64,000 nucleotides of DNA from Streptococcus mitis (GCF_002005545.1 NZ_LBMT01000001.1:1200301-1264300), one strand, 5' to 3'; positions 48,171 through 58,618 are shown, counted from the first letter of the stretch. The notes: generated by a model not told the origin, from the sequence alone. Numbers and translations: made by a program.

Positions 48171-49214
48171 ATGGAAAAAAAGAAATTACGCATCAATATG
48201 TTGAGTTCAAGTGAGAAAGTAGCAGGACAAGGAGTTTCAGGTGCCTACCGTGAATTAGTTCGTCTTCTTCACCGTGATGCCAAGGACCAATTGATTGTTA
48301 CAGAAAATCTTCCAATCGAGGCAGATGTGACTCACTTTCATACCATTGATTTCCCCTATTATTTATCAACCTTCCAAAAGAAACGCTCAGGGAGAAAAAT
48401 TGGCTATGTGCATTTCTTACCTGATACACTTGAGGGGAGTTTGAAAATTCCATTTTTCTTAAAGGGAATTGTGAAACGCTATGTATTTTCTTTTTACAAC
48501 CGGATGGAGCATTTGGTGGTGGTCAATCCTATGTTTATCGAGGATTTGGTCGCAGCTGGTATTCCACGTGAAAAAGTGACCTACATCCCTAACTTTGTCA
48601 ACAAGGAAAAATGGCATCCTCTTCCGCAAGAAGAGGTAGCGAGACTGCGTACAGAGCTAGGTCTTAGTGACAATCAGTTTATCGTAGTAGGTGCTGGTCA
48701 AGTTCAGAAACGCAAAGGGATTGACGATTTTATCCGTCTGGCTGAGGAATTGCCTCATATTACCTTTATCTGGGCCGGTGGTTTCTCTTTTGGTGGTATG
48801 ACAGATGGTTATGAACGCTACAAGAAAATGATGGAAAATCCTCCTAAAAATTTGATTTTTCCAGGTATTGTCTCACCAGAGCGGATGCGCGAGTTGTATG
48901 CCCTAGCGGATCTTTTCTTGCTTCCTAGTTACAATGAGCTCTTTCCGATGACGATTTTAGAGGCTGCCAGTTGTGAAGCTCCTATTATGTTGCGTGATTT
49001 AGATCTTTATAAGGTAATTTTGGAGGGAAATTATCGGGCGACAGCAGATAGAGAAGAGATGAAAGAAGCTATTCTGGAATATCAAGCAAATCCTGCTGCC
49101 TTAAAAGACCTTAAAGAAAAGGCTAAGAATATTTCTAGAGAGTATTCTGAAGAGCATCTGTTACAAATCTGGTTGGACTTTTATGAAAAACAAGCCGCTT
49201 TAGGGAGAAAGTAA
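48171..49214 (+). CDS. cpoA: Glycolipid galactosyltransferase CpoA (GT4)
   Basis: Family GT4 glycosyltransferase that in pneumococcus adds galactose to glucosyl-diacylglycerol, making the diglycosyl lipid that also anchors lipoteichoic acid. ATG 48171 gives 347 aa (MEKKKLRINMLSSSEKVAGQ). The GT-B nucleotide-sugar site is visible in VVGAGQVQKRKGIDDFI and the late EX7E-like NELFPMTILEAASCEAP. No good ribosome site is seen; in-frame ATG 48198 is an alternative start. The partner glycosyltransferase follows at 15 nt. Confidence 0.88.
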   Translation: MEKKKLRINMLSSSEKVAGQGVSGAYRELVRLLHRDAKDQLIVTENLPIEADVTHFHTIDFPYYLSTFQKKRSGRKIGYVHFLPDTLEGSLKIPFFLKGIVKRYVFSFYNRMEHLVVVNPMFIEDLVAAGIPREKVTYIPNFVNKEKWHPLPQEEVARLRTELGLSDNQFIVVGAGQVQKRKGIDDFIRLAEELPHITFIWAGGFSFGGMTDGYERYKKMMENPPKNLIFPGIVSPERMRELYALADLFLLPSYNELFPMTILEAASCEAPIMLRDLDLYKVILEGNYRATADREEMKEAILEYQANPAALKDLKEKAKNISREYSEEHLLQIWLDFYEKQAALGRK

Positions 49215-49229
49215 AAAGTGAGGTAATCT

Positions 49230-50555
49230 ATGCGAATTGGTTTATTTACAGATACCTATTTTCCTCAGGTCTCAGGTGTTGCGACCAGTATTCGAACCTT
49301 GAAAACAGAACTTGAAAAGCAGGGGCATGCTGTTTTTATCTTTACTACGACAGATAAGGATGTCAATCGTTATGAAGATTGGCAAATTATCCGCATTCCA
49401 AGTGTTCCCTTCTTTGCTTTTAAGGATCGCCGCTTTGCCTATCGAGGTTTCAGCAAGGCGCTTGAAATTGCTAAACAATATCAGCTAGATATTATCCACA
49501 CTCAGACAGAATTTTCTCTTGGCTTGTTGGGAATTTGGATTGCGCGTGAATTGAAGATTCCAGTCATCCATACTTATCACACCCAGTACGAAGACTATGT
49601 GCATTATATTGCCAAGGGGATGTTGATTCGTCCGAGTATGGTCAAGTACTTGGTTAGAGGTTTCTTGCATGATGTAGATGGGGTTATTTGCCCGAGTGAG
49701 ATTGTCCGTGACTTGTTATCTGACTATAAGGTCAAGGTGGAAAAACGGGTCATTCCAACTGGTATTGAATTAGCCAAGTTTGAGCGTCCAGAAATCAAGA
49801 AAGAAAATCTGAAAGAACTGCGTAGTAAATTAGGGATTCAAGATGATGAACAGATGTTGCTGAGTCTTTCCAGAATTTCCTATGAAAAAAATATTCAAGC
49901 AGTACTAGCAGCCTTTGCAGAAGTTCTGAAAGAAGAAGACAATGTCAAACTGGTGGTAGCTGGGGATGGTCCTTATCTGGATGACCTCAAAGAGCAAGCC
50001 AAGAAACTAGAGATTCAAGACTCCGTCATCTTTACTGGCATGATTGCTCCTAGTGAGACGGCTCTTTATTACAAGGCGGCGGATTTCTTCATCTCGGCAT
50101 CGACAAGTGAAACCCAAGGTTTGACCTACTTGGAAAGCTTAGCTAGTGGGACGCCTGTCATTGCTCATGGAAATCCTTATCTGGACAATCTTATCAGTGA
50201 TAAAATGTTTGGAACCTTGTACTATGGAGAACATGATTTGGCTGGTGCTATTTTGGAAGCCCTGATTGCAACGCCAGATATGAATGAGCATACCTTATCA
50301 GAGAAATTGTATGAGATTTCAGCTGAGAACTTTGGGAAACGAGTGCATGAGTTTTATCTGGATGCCATTATTTCAAATAACTTCCAGAAAGATTTAGCAA
50401 AAGATGACACGGTCAGCCAGCGTATCTTTAAGACAGTTTTGTATTTACCACAACAGGTGGTTGCTGTACCGGTAAAAGGCTCTAGACGCATGCTGAAGGC
50501 TTCAAAAACACAGTTGATCAGCATAAGAGATTATTGGAAAGACCATGAAGAATAG
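49230..50555 (+). CDS. Glucosyl-diacylglycerol synthase-like GT4 glycosyltransferase
   Basis: The 441-residue GT4 enzyme begins MRIGLFTDTYFPQVSGVATS, typical of diacylglycerol glucosyltransferases. The acceptor-side HTQTEFSLG/HTYHTQYEDY and the donor-site SASTSETQGLTYLESLASGTPVI are present. In pneumococcus the gene next to cpoA makes the monoglucosyl lipid used by CpoA, so the two act in order. The last 60 residues are basic and amphipathic, fitting membrane binding. Confidence 0.88.
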   Translation: MRIGLFTDTYFPQVSGVATSIRTLKTELEKQGHAVFIFTTTDKDVNRYEDWQIIRIPSVPFFAFKDRRFAYRGFSKALEIAKQYQLDIIHTQTEFSLGLLGIWIARELKIPVIHTYHTQYEDYVHYIAKGMLIRPSMVKYLVRGFLHDVDGVICPSEIVRDLLSDYKVKVEKRVIPTGIELAKFERPEIKKENLKELRSKLGIQDDEQMLLSLSRISYEKNIQAVLAAFAEVLKEEDNVKLVVAGDGPYLDDLKEQAKKLEIQDSVIFTGMIAPSETALYYKAADFFISASTSETQGLTYLESLASGTPVIAHGNPYLDNLISDKMFGTLYYGEHDLAGAILEALIATPDMNEHTLSEKLYEISAENFGKRVHEFYLDAIISNNFQKDLAKDDTVSQRIFKTVLYLPQQVVAVPVKGSRRMLKASKTQLISIRDYWKDHEE

Positions 50556-50568
50556 AAAGAGGAACAGT

Positions 50569-50760
50569 ATGAAAAAACAATTAATGAGAAGCGGTCGTGA
50601 TAAAAAGATTGCTGGTGTTTGTGCTGGGGTAGCCCATTATTTTGATATGGATCCTACTATTGTTCGCGTAATATGGGGTGTTCTTGCTTTTGGTTATGGA
50701 GCAGGAGTTGTAGCTTATATCATTTTATGGATTATCGCACCGGTATCAACTGACTATTGA
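50569..50760 (+). CDS. PspC-domain small membrane protein
   Basis: The 63-residue protein consists of one phage-shock-protein-C domain (SGRDKKIAGVCAGVAHYFDMDPTIVRVIW, seen in two parts) with a C-terminal membrane helix. This is the phage-shock type and is unrelated to the choline-binding virulence protein also called PspC. ATG 50569 follows AAAGAGGAA and lies 13 nt after the glycosyltransferase. Its role may be in envelope stress, but no partner genes are nearby. Confidence 0.88.
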   Translation: MKKQLMRSGRDKKIAGVCAGVAHYFDMDPTIVRVIWGVLAFGYGAGVVAYIILWIIAPVSTDY

Positions 50761-50818
50761 AAACTAGCTAAATTCATGCTAAGATAATAGAAAATAGAAT
50801 GTAACGAAGGAGATAAAA

Positions 50819-50953
50819 ATGGCATTTGGAGATAATGGAAATCGTAAAAAAACTATGTTTGAGAAAATAACCTTGTTTATCGTGATTATCATGCTAGTAG
50901 CAAGTTTATTGGGAATTTTTGCAACTGCTATTGGTGCCCTCAGTAATCTATAA
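50819..50953 (+). CDS. Small membrane protein, DUF4044-like
   Basis: A 44-residue reading frame, MAFGDNGNRKKTMFEKITLF followed by a hydrophobic helix (IVIIMLVASLLGIFATAIGAL), preceded by GAAGGAGAT. A short basic head plus one membrane span matches the DUF4044 family of Firmicutes. The function is unknown. Confidence 0.8.
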   Translation: MAFGDNGNRKKTMFEKITLFIVIIMLVASLLGIFATAIGALSNL

Positions 50954-50973
50954 AATAGATTCAAGAAAATTTA

Positions 50974-51001
50974 GTGACTGGGATTTCCCAGCCCTTTTTT
51001 A
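50974..51001 (+). terminator. Rho-independent terminator before obg
   Basis: CTGGG and CCCAG form the stem with an ATTT loop, followed by TTTTTT. Confidence 0.75.
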
Positions 51002-51016
51002 AAGTGAGAAGAAAAA

Positions 51017-52327
51017 ATGAGTATGTTTTTAGATACAGCCAAGATCAAGGTCAAGGCTGGTAATGGTGGTGATGGCATGGTTGCCTTTCGCCGTGAAAAA
51101 TATGTCCCTAATGGCGGTCCTTGGGGCGGTGATGGTGGTCGTGGAGGCAATGTCATCTTCGTTGTAGATGAAGGTCTACGTACCCTCATGGATTTCCGCT
51201 ATAATCGCCATTTCAAGGCTGATTCTGGTGAGAAAGGAATGACCAAAGGGATGCATGGTCGTGGTGCTGAGGACCTTAGAGTTCGAGTACCACAAGGTAC
51301 GACTGTTCGTGATGCAGAGACTGGCAAGGTTTTGACAGATTTGATTGAACATGGTCAAGAATTTATCGTTGCCCACGGTGGACGTGGTGGACGTGGAAAT
51401 ATCCGCTTTGCGACTCCAAAAAATCCTGCACCGGAAATCTCTGAAAATGGAGAACCAGGTCAGGAACGTGAGTTACAATTGGAACTAAAAATCTTGGCAG
51501 ATGTCGGTTTAGTAGGTTTCCCATCTGTAGGGAAATCAACACTTTTAAGTGTTATCACATCTGCTAAACCTAAAATTGGTGCCTACCACTTTACGACCAT
51601 TGTGCCAAATCTAGGTATGGTTCGCACCCAATCAGGTGAATCCTTTGCAGTAGCCGATCTACCAGGTTTGATTGAAGGCGCTAGTCAAGGTGTTGGTTTG
51701 GGAACTCAGTTCCTCCGTCACATCGAGCGTACACGTGTCATCCTTCACATCATTGATATGTCAGCTAGCGAAGGCCGTGATCCTTATGAGGATTATCTTG
51801 CCATTAACAAGGAGTTGGAGTCATACAATCTTCGTCTCATGGAGCGTCCACAGATTATCGTAGCCAACAAAATGGACATGCCTGAGAGTCAAGAAAATCT
51901 TAAAGAATTTAAGAAAAAATTGGCTGAAAACTACGATGAATTTGAAGAGTTACCAGTTATCTTCCCAATTTCTGGTTTGACTAAGCAAGGTTTGGCTACG
52001 CTTTTGGATGCTACAGCTGAATTGTTAGACAAGACACCAGAATTCTTGCTCTATGACGAGTCAGATATGGAAGAAGAAGCATACTACGGCTTTGACGAGG
52101 AAGAAAAAGCCTTTGAAATTAGTCGTGATGACGATGCAACATGGGTGCTTTCTGGTGAAAAACTCATGAAACTCTTTAACATGACCAACTTTGATCGTGA
52201 CGAATCTGTCATGAAATTTGCCCGCCAGCTTCGTGGCATGGGAGTTGATGAATCTCTTCGCGCGCGTGGTGCTAAGGATGGGGATTTGGTCCGCATTGGT
52301 AAATTTGAGTTTGAATTTGTAGACTAG
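51017..52327 (+). CDS. obg: GTPase Obg/CgtA
   Basis: Essential GTPase of 50S assembly and stress signalling. In 436 residues the glycine-rich Obg fold comes first ([19 protein letters not shown]), then the G domain with GFPSVGKST near 165, DLPGLIEGA near 212 and NKMD near 283, and finally the OCT C-terminal domain. It has a weak ribosome site (GTGAGAAG). Confidence 0.97.
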   Translation: MSMFLDTAKIKVKAGNGGDGMVAFRREKYVPNGGPWGGDGGRGGNVIFVVDEGLRTLMDFRYNRHFKADSGEKGMTKGMHGRGAEDLRVRVPQGTTVRDAETGKVLTDLIEHGQEFIVAHGGRGGRGNIRFATPKNPAPEISENGEPGQERELQLELKILADVGLVGFPSVGKSTLLSVITSAKPKIGAYHFTTIVPNLGMVRTQSGESFAVADLPGLIEGASQGVGLGTQFLRHIERTRVILHIIDMSASEGRDPYEDYLAINKELESYNLRLMERPQIIVANKMDMPESQENLKEFKKKLAENYDEFEELPVIFPISGLTKQGLATLLDATAELLDKTPEFLLYDESDMEEEAYYGFDEEEKAFEISRDDDATWVLSGEKLMKLFNMTNFDRDESVMKFARQLRGMGVDESLRARGAKDGDLVRIGKFEFEFVD

Positions 52328-52336
52328 GAGACTGGT

Positions 52337-52495
52337 ATGGGAGATAAACCGATATCTTTCCGAGATGCGGATGGAAATTTCGTTTCCGCTGCAGATGTTT
52401 GGAATGAAAAGAAATTGGAAGAACTATTTAATCGTCTCAATCCAAATCGTGCCTTGAGATTGGCACGAGCTAAAAAAGAAAATCCATCACAGTAA
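52337..52495 (+). CDS. Conserved small protein downstream of obg
   Basis: A 52-residue frame starting MGDKPISFRDADGNFVSAAD and ending in a basic helix (NPNRALRLARAKKENPSQ). TAGGAG is the ribosome site and the gap to obg is 9 nt, so it is likely cotranscribed. There is no membrane segment. I do not recognise a named family; the amino-acid composition looks like a genuine soluble protein. Confidence 0.75.
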   Translation: MGDKPISFRDADGNFVSAADVWNEKKLEELFNRLNPNRALRLARAKKENPSQ

Positions 52496-52551
52496 AGAAG
52501 ATAAAACTCCAATTATCAGTCAAGTTAACGGTAACGAATAGAAGCTAAGGT

Positions 52552-52583
52552 CGAGAAAGGGCAAAATTTGTCCTTTCTTTTTA
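52552..52583 (+). terminator. Rho-independent terminator after obg operon
   Basis: GAAAGGGCAAA and TTTGTCCTTTC form a stem followed by TTTTT. Confidence 0.85.
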
Positions 52584-52597
52584 CTTATAAATTATAA

Positions 52598-52695
52598 TAT
52601 ATTGAAATAGAATGTAAACAAATAGACTAGGGAATTCAAATCAAATTTCTAACAAGGCTTTATAAGTAGTGTTGTCCTATTCTAGCTTCAAGATA
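52598..52695. repeat. RUP-like repeat element
   Basis: About 98 bp with imperfect terminal inverted repeats: left TATTGAAATAGAAT, right (complement) TATCTTGAAGCTAGAAT, flanked by TA. Size, ends and internal sequence resemble RUP, the pneumococcal non-autonomous repeat thought to be moved by IS630-Spn1. The identification is from memory of the element. Confidence 0.65.
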
Positions 52696-52737
52696 CTGTA
52701 TTTTTTCTATTGAAAAAGAATTTTTTTACAAAAATAG

Positions 52738-52766
52738 TTGGTTATTTGGTTTATTTATGCTATAAT
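52738..52766 (+). promoter_or_regulatory. Promoter of polar amino-acid ABC operon
   Basis: TTGGTT (52738-52743) and TATAAT (52761-52766) with a 17-nt spacer and an upstream TGC. Confidence 0.72.
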
Positions 52767-52795
52767 AGGAGCAATTATTTTTAGGAGGTGTCAGT

Positions 52796-53437
52796 ATGTC
52801 TTATTTGTTTGAGATATTACCGAGTTTATTGAGCGGTGCAAGCATGACTTTACAGGTTTTTGTGCTGGTCTTGATTTTTTCTATTCCCTTGGGCGTTTTG
52901 ATTGCCTTTGCCTTGCAAGTCCATTGGAAGCTCCTCCATCATCTGATTAATATTTATATTTGGATTATGCGAGGTACACCCTTGCTCTTGCAATTAATCT
53001 TTATCTATTACGTGCTACCAAGTATTGGGATCCGTTTAGATCGCCTTCCTGCGGCCATTATTGCCTTTGTTTTGAATTATGCGGCTTACTTTGCTGAAAT
53101 TTTCCGTGGGGGAATTGATACCATTCCTAAAGGTCAATATGAGGCCGCCAAGGTCTTGAAGTTTAGTCCCTTTGCCACAGTTCGCTACATTATTTTGCCT
53201 CAGGTAACCAAGATTGTTCTTCCTAGTGTCTTTAATGAAGTCATGAGTTTGGTCAAGGATACTTCTCTGGTCTATGCTCTAGGAATTTCAGATCTTATCT
53301 TGGCTAGTCGAACAGCTGCAAACCGTGATGCTAGTCTGGTTCCAATGTTCTTGGCAGGAGCCATTTACTTGATTTTGATTGGTATTGTGACTATCCTTGC
53401 CAAAAAAGTTGAGAAGAAGTACAGTTACTATAGATAG
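52796..53437 (+). CDS. Polar amino-acid ABC transporter permease
   Basis: HisM-type permease. The 213 residues have about five membrane helices and the ABC-importer EAA loop (GQYEAAKVLKFSPFATVRYIILPQ, near 110). The His/Glu/Gln/Arg/opine family signature MRGTPLLLQLIFIYY is near residue 60. It heads a permease-ATPase-binding-protein operon. Only one permease gene is present, so it probably acts as a homodimer. Confidence 0.9.
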   Translation: MSYLFEILPSLLSGASMTLQVFVLVLIFSIPLGVLIAFALQVHWKLLHHLINIYIWIMRGTPLLLQLIFIYYVLPSIGIRLDRLPAAIIAFVLNYAAYFAEIFRGGIDTIPKGQYEAAKVLKFSPFATVRYIILPQVTKIVLPSVFNEVMSLVKDTSLVYALGISDLILASRTAANRDASLVPMFLAGAIYLILIGIVTILAKKVEKKYSYYR

Positions 53438-53446
53438 GAGGCTACC

Positions 53447-54076
53447 ATGTTAGAATTACGAAATATCAATAAGGGATTTGGTGAAAAGCAAATTTTGTCC
53501 AATTTCAGTCTAAGCATTCTTGAAAAGCAAATCCTAGCCATCGTTGGGCCTTCTGGTGGAGGTAAGACAACCCTCTTACGTATGCTTGCGGGTCTTGAAA
53601 CCATTGATTCAGGGCAAATCTTTTATAATGGAGAACCTTTAGAACTGGATGAATTGGAGAAGCGCAATTTACTGGGATTTGTATTCCAAGATTTTCAACT
53701 TTTCCCTCATTTATCAGTTCTAGATAATTTGACCTTATCGCCCGTAAAAACGATGGGAATGAAGCAGGAAGAGGCTGAGAAGAAGGCGCGTGATCTCTTG
53801 GAACAGTTAGGACTGGCAGGGCACGCAGACGCCTATCCATTCTCACTATCTGGTGGGCAAAAGCAACGGGTGGCCTTGGCGCGTGCTATGATGATTGACC
53901 CAGAAATCATTGGTTACGATGAACCAACTTCTGCTCTGGATCCAGAATTACGCTTGGAAGTGGAAAAATTGATCTTGCAAAATAGGGAACTCGGTATGAC
54001 TCAGATTGTCGTTACCCACGATTTACAATTCGCTGAAAATATCGCAGATCAGATTCTCAAGGTTGAGCCCAAGTAG
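53447..54076 (+). CDS. Polar amino-acid ABC transporter ATPase
   Basis: GlnQ-type ATPase. The 209 residues carry Walker A GPSGGGKTT near 33, Q-loop VFQDFQLFPH, signature LSGGQKQRVALARAM near 134, Walker B IIGYDEPTSALDP and the switch VTHD. At 209 aa it is a little short for the family (about 240), ending soon after the H-loop. Gap to the permease is 9 nt. Confidence 0.92.
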   Translation: MLELRNINKGFGEKQILSNFSLSILEKQILAIVGPSGGGKTTLLRMLAGLETIDSGQIFYNGEPLELDELEKRNLLGFVFQDFQLFPHLSVLDNLTLSPVKTMGMKQEEAEKKARDLLEQLGLAGHADAYPFSLSGGQKQRVALARAMMIDPEIIGYDEPTSALDPELRLEVEKLILQNRELGMTQIVVTHDLQFAENIADQILKVEPK

Positions 54077-54085
54077 GAGGTGCCA

Positions 54086-54925
54086 ATGACTAATAAGAAA
54101 ATTGCTTTGGTATTGGTTTCGTTCCTGACTCTCTTTTTAACAGCTTGTACTCAGAAGGCTAGTGATCCAAAGCAAGATAACTGGAATAAGTATCAAGAGC
54201 AAGGCAGTATAACCATTGGTTTTGACAATACCTTTGTACCCATGGGATTTGAAGAAAAGAATGGCCAATATACAGGCTTTGATATTGACTTAGCACAAGC
54301 TGTCTCTGAAAAATTAGGTTTTAAAGTTCAATTTCAGCCAATTGACTGGGATATGAAGGAGACAGAACTGCAAAATGGAACTATTGATGCCATCTGGAAT
54401 GGCTATTCTGCTACTGATGAACGCCGAGAAAAGGTTGCCTTTAGCATTCAATATATGGAAAATCAGCAAGTTTTGGTTACGAAAAAAAGCCAGCAAATTC
54501 ATTCAGTAGAGGATATGAAGGATAAGACCTTGGGAGCACAAGCCGGTTCCTCTGGTTATTTAGACTTTGAAGCCCAGCCAGACTTACTGAAAAATCGTGT
54601 TAAAGATCAGAAGGCCAATCAATATCAGAGTTTCAATGAAGCCTTGATTGATTTGAAAAATGATCGAATTGATGCCTTGTTGATTGACCGAGTGTATGCT
54701 AATTACTATCTTCAGTCTGAGGGGATATTAAATGACTATAATGTCTTTTCAGCTGGATTTGAGAGTGAATCTTTTGCGGTCGGAGTTAGACCAGCAGACA
54801 AGAGATTACTGCAAGCTTTAAACCAAGCCTTTATTGAACTATACCAAGAAGGGAAGTTCAAGGAAATCAGCCAAAAATGGTTTGGAGAAGATGTAGCAAC
54901 CAAAGAAGTGAAAAGTAGAGATTGA
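54086..54925 (+). CDS. Amino-acid ABC transporter substrate-binding lipoprotein
   Basis: Family 3 solute-binding protein. ATG 54086 is placed correctly after AGGAGGTG and gives 279 aa with a lipoprotein signal (lipobox LTAC). The binding fold shows GSITIGFDNTFVPMGFEEKNGQYTGFDIDLA (in parts), a typical polar amino-acid clamp, and GAQAGSSGY in the second lobe. The substrate (Gln, Glu, Arg or similar) cannot be fixed from sequence alone. Confidence 0.9.
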   Translation: MTNKKIALVLVSFLTLFLTACTQKASDPKQDNWNKYQEQGSITIGFDNTFVPMGFEEKNGQYTGFDIDLAQAVSEKLGFKVQFQPIDWDMKETELQNGTIDAIWNGYSATDERREKVAFSIQYMENQQVLVTKKSQQIHSVEDMKDKTLGAQAGSSGYLDFEAQPDLLKNRVKDQKANQYQSFNEALIDLKNDRIDALLIDRVYANYYLQSEGILNDYNVFSAGFESESFAVGVRPADKRLLQALNQAFIELYQEGKFKEISQKWFGEDVATKEVKSRD

Positions 54926-54948
54926 GTTTTTACTCAGTCTTTTTTGCA
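54919..54948 (+). terminator. Rho-independent terminator after ABC operon
   Basis: ATTGAGT and ACTCAGT form a stem around TTTT, followed by CTTTTTT. Confidence 0.8.
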
Positions 54949-54950
54949 TC

Positions 54951-54982
54951 AAAAAATCCTCTGGCAAATACCAGAGGATAAG
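54951..54982 (-). terminator. Rho-independent terminator of lysS
   Basis: On the - strand TCCTCTGG pairs with CCAGAGGA and runs into TTTTTT; it faces the preceding + strand terminator. Confidence 0.9.
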
Positions 54983-54985
54983 AGT

Positions 54986-56485
<1,500 letters not shown>

Positions 56486-56535
56486 CTAGTTTTACTCAAA
56501 ATTGAATACGATGAGTCATTTTTTGCGATACTCCC

Positions 56536-56544
56536 ATTTTATCA
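56536..56544 (-). promoter_or_regulatory. Extended -10 promoter of lysS
   Basis: On the - strand TGA followed by TAAAAT, about 60 nt before the lysS start. Confidence 0.55.
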
Positions 56545-56582
56545 TAAATAAGCAAGAAATTCACGGATAATCTTTCAAAACT

Positions 56583-56612
56583 AAAAAGAACTTGACGCTA
56601 TAATCAAGTCCT
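56583..56612 (-). terminator. Terminator of phosphatase-ybaK-DUF368 operon
   Basis: On the - strand GACTTGA and TCAAGTTC form a stem, followed by TTTTTAG. Confidence 0.65.
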
Positions 56613-56613
56613 G

Positions 56614-57231
56614 TTATTGATAGGAAGTATCATTCCAAGTATCGAGAGTAAATGTTTCAAAATCATGGGTTTCTAGAATGGTCAGGCTGGCATTTGCTAG
56701 ACCACCATCTTTACGAAGAAGTGGTTCTTTATAGCCTAAAAGAGTACGAAGACTGGCAGTAAGATTGGCACCGTGACCGACAATTAGAATACGCTCAGCC
56801 GGACTATCTTTTAATGATTTGATAAATTGGATGGTCCGTTGCGTGGTGCTATAGAGGGATTCGGCTCCAAACATTTGAGTGTCAAATTGAGCAAGATTAG
56901 ATCGAAAAGCTTTGATTTGTTGTGGGTAAATAGCTTCCAAGGTTGCAATTTTCAAACCTTCCAACTTCCCCAACTGCCATTCACGGAGATTAGGAACACT
57001 TTCTAAAGGACAGGGCGTTTTGAGTTGACTTTGGATAATCTCGGCAGATCTGACCGCTCGAGGTAAATCACTTGAATAAATCTGATCAAAAGGAATTTCC
57101 TTGAGATATTGGCCAAGTTGTTTTAGGGTTTTAATGGATTCAGGAAGAAGGGGAGAATCACCACTAGCACCTTGAAAACGGCCTTCTTGGTTCCAGACTG
57201 TACGACCGTGGCGAACAAAATAGAGTTTCAT
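56614..57231 (-). CDS. Histidine phosphatase family protein (GpmB-like)
   Basis: The 205-residue protein has the phosphoglycerate-mutase-like catalytic set: RHGRTVWN at residue 7, YSSDLPRAVRSAE near 53, the acid in NLREWQLGKLEG and the second histidine in VGHGANL near 150. Such proteins are mostly phosphatases; the substrate is not defined. It is the last gene of a three-gene - strand operon and overlaps ybaK by one base (TAATG). Confidence 0.87.
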   Translation of the reverse strand: MKLYFVRHGRTVWNQEGRFQGASGDSPLLPESIKTLKQLGQYLKEIPFDQIYSSDLPRAVRSAEIIQSQLKTPCPLESVPNLREWQLGKLEGLKIATLEAIYPQQIKAFRSNLAQFDTQMFGAESLYSTTQRTIQFIKSLKDSPAERILIVGHGANLTASLRTLLGYKEPLLRKDGGLANASLTILETHDFETFTLDTWNDTSYQ

Positions 57232-57713
57232 TACTTGATGTCCTCCAAGATATCTACAAAGTCAGCCTTTACAAAGCTAGCCAAGTCTTGGGGAGCAACG
57301 ATAATGCTGTGTCCGACCTCGCCCGCAGAGACAATCATTTGATCCAAGTTTAGGGCGATTTTATCGATAAAAATGGGATAATTGTGTTTCTGACGAATTC
57401 CGACAGGATTATTAGCTCCATGAATGTAACCAGTTGTTTTTTCCAAGTCCTTTTGGGGAATCATGCTCACTTTTTTATTGCCAGAAATTTTGGCTAGTTT
57501 CTTTTCCGACAAGTGTTGAGTGATAGGGACAATTCCGATAATCGGTCCTGTCTTGTCTCCCAAAAGAGCCAAGGTTTTGAAAATCTGATCTCGTTCATAA
57601 CCTTGAGGAAGCTCTCCTTCCAGGGCATTGATTTGAATCCCCTGATGTGGGATGCCTGCTTTAGACAGGATTTGTTCCACTAATGTTTTTTTGATTTTAA
57701 CTTTTTTTGCCAT
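57231..57713 (-). CDS. ybaK: Cys-tRNA(Pro)/aminoacyl-tRNA deacylase YbaK/EbsC
   Basis: Trans-editing enzyme that hydrolyses mischarged aminoacyl-tRNAs such as Cys-tRNA-Pro. The 160 residues belong to the YbaK fold, with IVPITQHLSEKKLAKISGNKKV near 65 (in parts) and the GYIHGANNPVGIRQKH block holding the catalytic lysine region near 100. It overlaps genes on both sides by one base (TAATG), so the operon is tightly coupled. Confidence 0.9.
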   Translation of the reverse strand: MAKKVKIKKTLVEQILSKAGIPHQGIQINALEGELPQGYERDQIFKTLALLGDKTGPIIGIVPITQHLSEKKLAKISGNKKVSMIPQKDLEKTTGYIHGANNPVGIRQKHNYPIFIDKIALNLDQMIVSAGEVGHSIIVAPQDLASFVKADFVDILEDIK

Positions 57714-58555
57714 TATTTATACTTATCCTCCAATTGGCTCATCCAAATACCAAGCCAGATTCCCAGCGCAAAGAAGAAGGCGATGATGACATAACCGACA
57801 AGTGAAAGGCCTGTGTATTGGATACTTTCAGCGTTTCCTGCATTTGGAATTAAGATCAAAAGGGTACTTGATAGGACGATACCGATGATGAAATGATAGA
57901 CGCGTGAGTGATAGTTGTTTAAGGCATAATCCATCAATTTTGAAAAAATGATGAGAGTTGCACCTGCCCCGATTCCAATCGGGAAGAAGGTTCCCAAGAG
58001 GTCAAAGGTTTTAAAACCTGTCAGCATAGGAGCATAGAGTCCCAAAATCAAAAGTAGGTTTGATGGGCTGAGGCCAGGAACTAATACGCCAAGAGCCAGC
58101 AGTGCACCTGCTAGGACTAAGTTAAGAAAGCTGGCATTTAAGGTTCCAACGACAAAATTTAAGGCATAGAGTCCTAATCCAGAAATGATAAAGGTTGTCC
58201 AGAACCAAGCTAAATCAATCTTGTCTCGGTCAGATTCTCGAGTTGATTCTTTGAGGAGGCTAGGAACTGTACCAATGATGGCGCCCGCAAAGCTCCATAA
58301 GACAAAGACCTGATAATTTTCAAGCAGGTACTCAATCGGGTAGGAAAATAAGCCGATTCCCAGAAGCATACCGATGGCAACTGGAATAAAGTACAAAACA
58401 TTTTCTTTAAAGTCTTTAAAGGGATGGGCCAGAAAACCAATCATTCGTTCATAAATTCCTAAGATTGCTGCTAGAACCCCTCCGGAAATTCCCGGTAGGA
58501 TAAATCCAAGAGCAATTACAATCCCTTTAATAAGGCGTGCTAACCATGAGAGCAT
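57713..58555 (-). CDS. DUF368 membrane protein (PopT-like undecaprenyl-phosphate translocase)
   Basis: The 280-residue protein has about eight membrane helices and the DUF368 mark LPGISGGVLAAILGIYERMI near residue 20, plus VPGLSPSNLLLILGLYAPML near 158 as an inverted-repeat half. DUF368 proteins (PopT) were recently shown in other bacteria to recycle undecaprenyl phosphate across the membrane for wall synthesis, so this one probably does too. GGAGG precedes the start. Confidence 0.88.
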   Translation of the reverse strand: MLSWLARLIKGIVIALGFILPGISGGVLAAILGIYERMIGFLAHPFKDFKENVLYFIPVAIGMLLGIGLFSYPIEYLLENYQVFVLWSFAGAIIGTVPSLLKESTRESDRDKIDLAWFWTTFIISGLGLYALNFVVGTLNASFLNLVLAGALLALGVLVPGLSPSNLLLILGLYAPMLTGFKTFDLLGTFFPIGIGAGATLIIFSKLMDYALNNYHSRVYHFIIGIVLSSTLLILIPNAGNAESIQYTGLSLVGYVIIAFFFALGIWLGIWMSQLEDKYK

Positions 58556-58618
58556 ATTTTTCCTCCAACTATTTCTATTTCAAAAAATCCTTACTATATT
58601 GTATCACAATCAAACACA

